Below, in pieces: positions 1 to 8,100 of a stretch of DNA of 8,769 bases. Position numbers and translations under genes: made by a program. Source of the stretch: CAYSDH01 sp964429805 (GTDB taxonomy: Bacteria; Bacteroidota; Bacteroidia; Flavobacteriales_D; JABDKJ01); contig CAYSDH010000097.1 of the NCBI GenBank assembly GCA_964429805.1, positions 1 to 8,769 of the forward strand. The letters are read 5' to 3'. Positions within the stretch are counted from its first letter, which is position 1. Every line of letters starts with the position of its first letter. Under the pieces are notes generated by a model. It searched no databases, had not been told where the DNA came from, and was given only the letters and a program-made list of their open reading frames with translations.

Positions 1-1271
1 TGATGCCATACAGCGGCATTGATGATGCCATTCAATTGGCCAAGATGGGTAAGGGCTCATTGGTCTGCTCCATCACCACAGTTGATGACATCATCGCACG
101 AGATTTTGTGCGTGGAGCGGCCAGCTATCACGGACGCATTTTGGTGCTCAACAGACATTCTGCAAAACAGAGCACCGGCCACGGATCACCACTGCCCACG
201 CTCACACACGGAGGGCCAGGCCGCGCAGGCGGTGGGGAAGAAATGGGCGGCATGCGCGGTGTCAAACACTACATGCAGCGTTGCGCTATTCAAGGATCGC
301 CCACTACGCTCACTGCAGTGACGGGCGTGTATCAGGCCAATGCCGACTACACCCCAGCTGACAAACATCCTTTTTCGTATCACTTTGAAGACATAGAAGC
401 GGGCATGAGTCTGCTCACGCACAAGCGCACGATCACCGATACAGACATTATCAATTTCGCCAATCTGACTTGGGACCATTTTTATGCCCACACAGACATC
501 ACGAGTTTAGAGGGAAGTATTTTCGAGCAGCGCACGGCCCACGGTTACTTCTTGTTGGCTGCTGCGGCAGGGCTATTCGTTTATCCCAATAAGGGCCCTG
601 TCTTGGCCAATTATGGATTGGAAGAGTGTCGCTTTACTCGTCCCGTATACCACAACGACACGGTCTATGTGCGCCTGACTTGCAAAGAGAAAAAAGAGCG
701 CGATGCCAAGGGAAGAGAGCATCCGAGTGGCATCGTGAAATGGTTTGTCGAGATGTTTGATATCGATGACGAGTTGGTGGCAGTGGCGACTATTTTGACC
801 ATGGTCGCGAAAAAGAGTCCATTCATGGAGGTCGATAAAGCGAGTATCTCCAAAGGACTTTCAAAGTTGACAATCGACTCAAAGCCCTTATGGGGAGAGT
901 TGACTCCCATCGCACTCATCGATCATCTGATGGATGCCTATGACCTCGCGATGGACTCGGCAACAAAGAAGGTCACTACACCAGAGAAGTATCTGGAGAA
1001 GTACACCGAGTCACTGTACAACCATACGCCATTTCCAAAAGGGAGCGATGCGCCTTATGGTAAATGGGATGGAAATTTGCGGCATGACATCTTGGAAAAA
1101 GCAAAGCAAGCACTGTTGGCCAAACACGATGAGTACGAGTTATTCTTCAAAGAAAATCCCGAGTTCACGTCTGTACATCCAGTCTTTGGGCGTTTGACAA
1201 AATATGAATGGGACCTCGTTGCTCGCAAGCATTACACGCATCATTTCAAGCAGTTCGGCCTTCTTGATTGA
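1..1271 (+). CDS. paaZ: Bifunctional ring-opening oxepin-CoA hydrolase / 3-oxo-5,6-dehydrosuberyl-CoA semialdehyde dehydrogenase PaaZ, 3' part, with C-terminal DinB-like domain
   Basis: This is the C-terminal part of PaaZ, which acts in the cytoplasm on aerobic phenylacetate breakdown. Its hydratase domain opens the oxepin-CoA ring and its dehydrogenase domain oxidises the resulting aldehyde. The frame is open to the window edge; the first ATG (base 3) lies inside the conserved 'LMPY' region, so about 400 residues, including the dehydrogenase catalytic Cys and Glu, are upstream and cannot be checked. Counting from that ATG, residues 1-115 are the end of the dehydrogenase domain ('GKGSLV', 'HGGPGRAGGGEEMGG'). 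Residues 125-272 are the MaoC-like hot-dog domain, with WDHFYAH carrying the expected catalytic Asp158 and His163, and 'HGYFLLAAAAGLFV'. Residues 275-422 are an additional domain resembling DUF1569/DinB, with His308 and the HxxxH pair His410/His414 as possible metal ligands. E. coli PaaZ (681 aa) lacks this tail. From memory, some Bacteroidota PaaZ proteins have it. No downstream paa gene follows. Confidence 0.95.
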   Translation, partial: MPYSGIDDAIQLAKMGKGSLVCSITTVDDIIARDFVRGAASYHGRILVLNRHSAKQSTGHGSPLPTLTHGGPGRAGGGEEMGGMRGVKHYMQRCAIQGSPTTLTAVTGVYQANADYTPADKHPFSYHFEDIEAGMSLLTHKRTITDTDIINFANLTWDHFYAHTDITSLEGSIFEQRTAHGYFLLAAAAGLFVYPNKGPVLANYGLEECRFTRPVYHNDTVYVRLTCKEKKERDAKGREHPSGIVKWFVEMFDIDDELVAVATILTMVAKKSPFMEVDKASISKGLSKLTIDSKPLWGELTPIALIDHLMDAYDLAMDSATKKVTTPEKYLEKYTESLYNHTPFPKGSDAPYGKWDGNLRHDILEKAKQALLAKHDEYELFFKENPEFTSVHPVFGRLTKYEWDLVARKHYTHHFKQFGLLD

Positions 1272-1486
1272 CTTTTGCTAGTAGACAGGAATATTATCTT
1301 AATTGTCGCCAGTCCCTTTAAAAAAGCGCTAACAACAGGCGCCATGTAGATGAGTGTGTCTGCAACATTCTTCTGTCTGCACTCGCATACATTTGGTGTC
1401 TCTCGTCTGGCAATTTTTTACAATATGCGAGCGATAGATTGAGCTGTTGATCGAACTATCTGGAAATACGTGCATTGTGCGCAACT
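1272..1486. other. Intergenic stretch, no gene seen
   Basis: These 215 bases between the paaZ stop and the remnant hold no ORF that looks coding and no clear paaZ terminator. The only regulatory-looking item is TACATTTG at 1388-1395, which fits the Bacteroidota -7 consensus TAnnTTTG. No TTG sits at the expected -33 distance, so it is a weak promoter candidate for the remnant at best. An 8-nt direct repeat (TGTCTGCA at 1357-1364 and 1374-1381) and an 8-bp inverted repeat (1382-1389 with 1424-1431) are within what chance gives. Confidence 0.5.
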
Positions 1487-1837
1487 ATGTTGTCCGCTTG
1501 ACGTCCTTTTTGGTCTGAGCTTTCACAGTGCGTCTTCGCACTACTTTATCTTCAGCAATTTGGGGCACAATGCCCGCCAACTTCTCCGACTATCACGATT
1601 AGCGGCACATCGTCTAACAGTTACACTTTAAATGACGGAGACGTGATGCGCAATATGACAACGGGAATCTATTCGGGTTCTGTGACTCTTAATGGAGTGT
1701 CACTTTACAAGTGCTCTGATGCTGACGGATGTTCTGGCGTTATCGAAGCTGACTTTTCAGATGCAGATGGTCAACTAGGAGGGCTTGTTCCTTCATCAGT
1801 TGACTCAAATGGAAAGGTGAACTCAGGTGAACTTTGA
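1487..1837 (+). pseudogene. Chimeric remnant of a secreted repeat-protein gene (front of one paralogue joined to end of another)
   Basis: The frame begins with ATG at 1487, meets TGA at 1499-1501, then stays open to the TGA at 1835-1837. After that stop comes a degraded signal-peptide-like stretch (VFALLYLQQFGA) followed by QCPPTSPTITISG. These 13 residues are identical to the mature start of the partial gene at 8564-8769, and 1571-1644 aligns without gaps to 8696-8769 at about 70% DNA identity. From about 1712 the text changes to SDADG...VIEA...QLGGLVP.SVD..GKV.SG.L, which matches the last ~45 residues of the giant gene ending at 8471, including the ctt-tga end. Two 6-nt deletions are visible against that copy, one inside a GATGG-repeat. 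There is no usable start between the nonsense codon and the QCPP segment, and GTG 1643 would give only 64 residues with no signal peptide. I read this as a deletion or recombination relic. A short expressed peptide from 1643 cannot be excluded. Confidence 0.8.
1571..1644 (+). repeat. Direct repeat copy A: N-terminal coding segment shared with 8696-8769
   Basis: These 74 bases match 8696-8769 with no gaps and about 52 identical positions by hand count. The first 17 bases are identical. Most differences are in third codon positions and the QCPPTSPTITISG reading is kept, so the two copies diverged while still under coding constraint. The match may run on beyond the window, where copy B is cut off. 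Confidence 0.85.
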
Positions 1838-1842
1838 GTCAA
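1800..1842. repeat. Perfect 10-bp inverted repeat across the remnant's stop codon
   Basis: TTGACTCAAA at 1800-1809 and TTTGAGTCAA at 1833-1842 are exact reverse complements, separated by 23 bases, with the stop codon inside the right arm. There is no T-tract after it, so it is not a standard intrinsic terminator. It could be a fold in the transcript or a coincidence; one such repeat in a window this size is not very unlikely by chance. Confidence 0.35.
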
Positions 1843-2031
1843 TCGGTATTGGTTCAATTTGGTCTATCTACCATGCAGTCAAGCATTCAATATTGACGAT
1901 AAAGGGAGTTATAACGTTGAATAACAGTACAATAGATTAATATTCTCAACTTGTCAGTTGGAATGCAAATCAAAGTCATTTTCATATCGAAATTCATGTA
2001 ACGCGAGCTGGACTTTTTTCGTACAATTGAT
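1838..2031. other. Intergenic leader of the giant gene, no clear promoter
   Basis: This is 194 bases of AT-rich sequence between the remnant and the GTG start at 2032. I see no TAnnTTTG box with a matching -33 TTG. The closest candidates, TTGAAT at 1917-1922 with TAATAT at 1938-1943, have a 15-nt spacer that is too short to be convincing. No purine-rich ribosome binding site precedes the start, as is common in Bacteroidota. The frame of the giant gene is closed upstream by TAA at 1999-2001. Confidence 0.5.
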
Positions 2032-2136
2032 GTGACGTCTACCAAAATTCAACGGACCATATCGCAGATTCGGAATCTGCGATTTCTAGCACTCTTGCTG
2101 ATTTACTTATGTGGAGTTGGCAACACTTTGATGGCC
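2032..2136 (+). other. Signal peptide coding segment of the giant gene
   Basis: The first 35 codons encode a basic n-region (K5, R8, R14, R17), a hydrophobic core FLALLLIYLCGVG and a small-residue exit LMA before VTYSVTN. This supports Sec export and the GTG at 2032 as a workable start. An ATG lies one frame away at 2030 but is followed directly by TGA, so it cannot be used. Confidence 0.75.
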
Positions 2137-5100
2137 GTAACCTACTCAGTAACCAATACTTCAAATGCTGGAAGTGGCTCACTCAGAGAAGCCATCGATA
2201 ATGCAAACCTGTCCCCAGGCTTGGACAGTATTTCGTTTGCCATTCTTGGATCAGGACCTCATGTAATCTCTTTGATTTCAAGACTTCCAGATATCACATC
2301 ACCAGTAACAATTGACGGCTATACTCAGGCAGGTACGATTGAAAGCGTCAGTTATTCTGGACAAAATGCTGAGCTTCAAATTGGTATTGACGGAGGGAGT
2401 GGAGGTTTCCCTGGATTAGTCTTAGGGCCGGGCAGTGGCGGCTCAACTATTCGAGGCCTATGGATGCATAGCTTCAACAGTGCCGCTATAATTCTGCAAG
2501 CGGGAAGCGATGGTAATAGTATCAGAGGAAATTATTTGGGAGTCACTCGTAACGGAACAGCCTTACTCGGAGATGGTAGCGGTATTGAGATATATTCTGC
2601 ATCAAATAGTTTGGGTGGAAGCTCACCAGCAGATAGAAGTATTATTTCGGGAAATGTTGGAGGAGCGGGAATTCTGGTTTCAGGATCAGCTGCCCACGAT
2701 AACTTGATACGCACAAACTTCATTGGCCTCGGGTCAAACGGAACATCTGTTTTAGGTGGGATTGATGTTGGAGTGCGATTTGAAGCGGGTACACACGACA
2801 ACACTATTGGTGCAGAAGGTAACCTTCTACCCAATTACATTTCTGGCTGCAACGGTGCTGGAATCGAAGTGCTTGGCTCGGCCACGACCAGAATTGATAT
2901 CAGGGCCAATTGCATCTCCAATTGTATTGGTCTTGCTATCGACCTCAATGGTGATGGGCAGTCGCCCAATGATGTTGGCGATGGTGATAGTGGCCCCAAT
3001 AGCATGTTGAACTATCCAGTGATCGTGCAGGCAAGAAATGACGAGACGGGGACCTGCTATGCTCAAGTGTATTTTGAAGGCATTCCAAATGAATATTACC
3101 GTATCGATTGGTATGCCGTAAGCGTGGCTCATGGTTCTGCTCATGGTGATGCTGGACGCTGGCTGGGTCGGTCTGGGATTACTACAGATGGCTCGGGGGT
3201 GATAGATAGCGATGTGACTTTTGGCCGGGGTATAGAGTTACCCGCAGGAACATTTATTACTTGTACTATAAGTGCTTCTGGCAATACGTCAGAGTTAGCG
3301 GCAAACGTGAGCGCTCCATTGGCACAGCTTGAAGTAACTAACGACAACGACTTGGTCAATGGTGACACTTCCTCTGTAATCAATCTTATCCTAGCGCCAG
3401 GCGCAGACGGTATTTCGCTGCGGGAGGCCATTCTGGCTGCAAACAATAACTCTACCTCTTGGGGAAGCGATCATGTCGTGTTCGATATTCCCGGAGCAGC
3501 GCCACACATCATTAGACCTACCTCTCCTTTGCCACCTATCAGAACTCAGATTTTTATAGAAGGAGGAACTGAACCAGATTATATCTATGGAGAGCCAGCA
3601 ATTGTTATTGATGGGAGCCTAGCAGGAGCAGGGGCTTCTGGATTAGAGATCGATTACCAATATTGCACAATTATGGACTTGTCGATAGTGAATTTTGCAG
3701 GTCACGGAGTAAACGGAATCTCTAGTTATGGTAATCTCAAAAAGATGTTCATCGGCCTTATGCCAGATGGAGTAACTCTAGCTCCTAACGGAGGTTATGG
3801 TGTAAGAATAGATGATGCACACAGCTGGGAGATAGGGTCGGTTCATGATTTTCCGCTGCTGATTGCTGGCAACGCGCTGAGCGGTATACGGATTAGCGGA
3901 AATTCTTTCCATCACGAGATCATCAATTGCCACATAGGTACCGATAAGGATGCCCTTATCGATTTTAGTGGACAGGCAAACGGGATAGTTTTAGTTGATG
4001 GGGTCAATGATGTCCTCATAGGTAGCGGAACGGTGCAGGGAAGGAATGTCATCAGTGGCAATGATGGACATGGCATTTTAATCGGTACTGATTGTCATGC
4101 CATACGTGTAGTGGGAAATTACATCGGTACTGACCAGACCGGTAACTCATCACTGGGCAATAGCCAAGATGGACTGCGTATAAGCAATGCGTACAACAAC
4201 ATTATTGGGGGTGAACTCTTGGGAGAAGGCAACGTCTTGGCTGGTAATCTGGATGATGGTATAGAAATAAATGGAGCCTTGGCAATAGGGAATAGAGTGA
4301 TGGGCAATCACATAGGTATTGGTGCAGATGGCGCAACAGATCTTGGCAATGGAGACGATGGAGTCGCCATTAGAGGAGGAGCGAATGCAAACGTAGTAGG
4401 AGGTGCAGCCTCAGGGGCTAAAAACATCATTTCTTTCAATAATGACGAAGGGATTTTGATTGACGCATCATCGACCAATGCCGTATGGGGAAATACAATC
4501 GGATCTGATATCACAGGACTGCTGGATTGTGGCAACACCAGTAATGGAATCTTTGTATACAATTCACCTGACAATACTATTGGTGGGCTTGGACCGAACG
4601 AAGGAAATCTGGTTTCGGGAAACGACAAGAATGGAATCCACCTCGCGCAATCCTTGTCAACAGGAAATCAGATTGTCGGCAATTATGTTGGTGTCGATGT
4701 TTCGGGTAATGCCGCGCTCCAAAATGGAGACGATGGAGTCAGCATTGACTATGCCTCCTCTAATAGTGTTCTAAACAATGTAATTGGAGCTAACGTAGAT
4801 GACGGTGTCGATGTGTCCTATGCTACAGCTATGAACAACGTCATTCAGGGTAACTTCATAGGGGTCGGTGCCGATGGAGTGACTGATCTCGGCAACCTTG
4901 ATCATGGAATCACCATCGAAGGCGGAGCCAGCAATACAATTGTTGGGGGAACGCTGGTTTCTCAACGCAACGTCATCTCATTCAACGATGAGCATGGTCT
5001 CGTTTTAAGTTCTGGNNNNNNNNNNATAGCTCCGGTCTTGTCGATTGCGGAAATCTCGAGAGTGGTATACGTATTTTCAATTCTTCTTCCAACACAATCG

Positions 5101-8100
5101 GTGGTGAGAACGTAGGAGAAGGAAACCTGATTTCGGGTAACACCAAAAATGGCCTATTCGTAGAGGGTCTGTCGAGCACGGGCAATATTATTTCAGGCAA
5201 TATTATAGGACTGAGCGTTTCAGGACTTCCGCTGGGTAATAGTGGTAACGGTATCTCCATGACCGATTGCTCAGACAACCTCATCGGCTCCAAGAATTCT
5301 GAATCGCGAAATGTGATCTCGGACAATAATCACGGAATACTATTGAGCCTGACCTCAGGCATCGAGGTGATCGGTAATTATGTCGGTACGGATCCGACTG
5401 GTCTGATCGACCGAGGAAATACCCACGTGGGTGTATATCTTTCAAATGCATCCGGGTCGAATTTGATCGGCTTGGATGATGATTTCACGGCAGCAGACAT
5501 CGATCACTTCAGAAATGTCATCTCTGGAAATGGAAATGCAGGAGTATACATCTCCAGTTCATCTGATCAAATAGTAGCTGGAAACTATATTGGAACCGAT
5601 GCAACGGGATCTGACCCGATACCCAATGACAATTACGGAATCGAGATCATAGGGACCAGCTCAGGGGTCACAATCGGAACCGATGCCGATGGACTACAGG
5701 ATGCGCTGGAAGGAAACCTGATTTCAGGAAATGGTTCTGGTATGAGGTTGATCTCAGGGGTTTCGGCAACTGGAATCAAGATAGCTGGCAATCTAGTAGG
5801 AACAGACCACACAGGGAATGCCCCACTTGAAAACGACAATTTTGGAATAGAAGTACGCTTCGGTTTTGATGGCCTCGTCATCGGAACCAACGGAGACAAT
5901 GTTAGAGACGCCATCGAGGGAAATGTCATCAGCTCCAACGGTACAGTTGGAGTCAGTTTGAATAATGCCCACAACATCACTGTTGCAGGAAATAGCATCG
6001 GAGTAGGATTGGACAATTCGACATCACTCGGCAATCAGCATGAGAACATATTCATCACTGGGACATCATCTGACAATGTGATCGGTTACGACCCGAGCAT
6101 GGCAAATGATGATGCCAATATTGTGGGCAACAAGATCATGCATGGCGAACGAACGGCCATCACCATTTCTGGAAGTGCAGCGGTACGCAACCGAATCAGT
6201 CGAAATGCTATGGGCGACAATGCTTCCTTGGGAATAGACTTGAATGATGATCTGGTCACTTCAAACGATGATGGTGATGTCGATACAGGTGTGAACGAAT
6301 TGATGAATTTTCCAGTCATCGAAGAAGCCATACTATTGACTACGGGCGTGCAAATTACCGGCTTTGTTCCTACTGCTGCTGAGATAGAATTTTATGTTGC
6401 AGATGCCGGCCCCAATCCAAGTACGCACTCCTATGCCGAGAGTTTTGGAGAAGGAGAACGCTACATCTTAACTCTTGTTGAAGGTTCCGCTGACGATGCA
6501 GATAGCTCGACTGACACCTACTCGGACGATGGCACTGGAGCAGGAGTAAGTCGGACAGAAAATCGATTTGAATTTGACATCGACACCACAGGTCTTGGTC
6601 TTAAGTGGGGTACACGGATCACAGCCATCTCGATTGACGCCAATGGCAATACCTCAGAATTCAGTGCAGTAGTCGCACTAATTGCGCCTGAAATATGCGA
6701 CAACGGACTGGATGATGATGGCGATGGGCTTGTCGATTGTCAGGACCCAGATTGCTCAGCATTCGACAATGATGCTGATGGCGTATGTGATGATCTTGAT
6801 CTAGATGATGATAACGATGGGCTGTTCGATACAGTAGAGACTGATTGTTCTGATTTTCTTCCCATGAACTCTGGGATGTCTACAAATTGTTGTCAGATTA
6901 GTTCATTTAATTTCTGGCCAAAGGACGGAGTTCATTGGACATTAAATGCTGATGCCATAGGGTCTAACCCCGGTTTTTTTGGATCTAATATTCCTAGATG
7001 GGGGGGTATTGAAGATTTGTATGATGCAGCTATTCTGCCTGATGGGAAATACTTTGAAATGGGGATGAGAAACTCGGACCTAATGATAGGTGAAGTCATT
7101 GAATTAGAAATGATACCCAACGCAACAGTTGATGCAGCCGCGTTTATAATAGCGGGGCTCGATAATATGGATGGAGTTAGGGTGCAAGCGTACTTGGGTT
7201 CAGTTGCTCTGACAGTAGACGTTAGTGATATAAGTTGTGGAACAGGTTTGGTCAGTACTTCAGGTGGTTATCTATATACCACCAATACTAGTGGAGGGCA
7301 TCTTGATAATGCCGTTCAAATATCTATACTAGAGCCAGTAGATAGGATCGTTGTTCGTACAGCCAAAGCGGACGGCAGCGCAGACTTATCCAGTATTTCT
7401 ATTTACGGGTTTTCCACCTGTGGTGCTTTAGATCCTGACGGTGATGGTATCCCTAATCACTTGGATATTGACTCCGATGGTGATGGTTGCACCGATGTTC
7501 TCGAAGCAGGCTTTACTGATGATGACTTCGATGGCGAACTTGGAGCTTCTCCAGTAACAGTCGACTCAGATGGACTTGTCACCTCTGGAAGTGATGGCTA
7601 TGCAGGTACTTCATCTTACGTGCTAGATGCAGCTTTGCAATCCGGGTGCCCAGATGCTGATGACGACTTCATCAGCAATGGCAATGACCTAGATGATGAC
7701 AATGACGGACTCCTAGATGAAACCGAATTCAATTGTGGTTCTGCGTCCTTGAGTTTCAACGCGACATGGACACAGAGCAATGCTGCCAATGATGCAGTGC
7801 AGATTCAAAGCCCAACAGTGGTTGCGTCAACCCTACCCCTTAGTATAGGCTCAGGTTCTAACGGTGTCAGCACCAATAGTAGGATTGAATTTGCATCACT
7901 AGATTCCAAGACTTTTGCAGAAGCTCGACTTACTGAAGATTACATAGAATATGGTTTCACTACTCAAGCGGCAATCAATTCGGTAGTCTTAGGAGAAGTA
8001 GCTCAAAACAAAGCCCCTGCTTTCTCAGGAGCCGACCCGACCGAGTACGGCTACTATGTCGGGATTGTGATTTCAGATGACAACTTTGCCACGCAGCAGA

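Larger units (their letters stand above)
3328..6686 (+). other. Module 2: SLREA beta-helix, long copy with about eleven repeat units
   Basis: It opens with LEVTNDNDLVNGD and SLREAILAAN (3415 onward). From about 4110 to 6200 it is built from units of roughly 57-69 residues, each with GN(Y/F/L)(I/V)G, a small loop with G-x-x-x-LGN, GIxI, N-x-IGG and N(V/L)ISGN. Late units carry GTDADGLQDALEGN and GTNGDNVRDAIEGN variants. The cap LGIDLNDD (about 6228) and GNTSEFS (about 6645) close it. The fold inferred is a right-handed parallel beta-helix (NosD/pectate-lyase-like shape). No catalytic residues are evident, so a structural or binding role is more likely than an enzyme. Confidence 0.75.

Noticed and set aside
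186..491. Minus-strand ORF opposite paaZ
   Set aside because: It overlaps the conserved dehydrogenase and hydratase domains of PaaZ and has no recognisable protein features.
1330..1346. GCGC...GCGC hairpin after paaZ as its terminator
   Set aside because: Only a 4-bp stem with no following T-tract.
1382..1431. Inverted repeat CTCGCATA/TATGCGAG as a terminator or operator
   Set aside because: Eight bp with a 34-base loop and no T-run after it. Several such pairs are expected by chance in a window this long.
1643..1837. A real 64-residue protein starting at GTG 1643
   Set aside because: The frame extends upstream with clear homology to a secreted protein's N-terminus and is cut by a nonsense codon. 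The short ORF would lack a signal peptide and is better explained as part of a relic.
5016..5115. A frameshift or premature stop making the giant gene a pseudogene at 5115
   Set aside because: The break coincides exactly with the 10-N gap, and the other frame is open and repeat-consistent on the right side from 5026 on. It is an assembly artefact.
4110..6200. A CRISPR-like or non-coding repeat array
   Set aside because: The periodicity of about 190 nt is a protein repeat (GN-x-IG...), with DNA diverging mainly at synonymous sites. There are no short identical repeats with unique spacers.
2532..6703. Many minus-strand and alternate-frame ORFs of 60-130 codons inside the giant gene
   Set aside because: They lie opposite or out of frame with strongly patterned coding sequence, show no recognisable domains, and are typical shadows of repetitive, stop-poor DNA.
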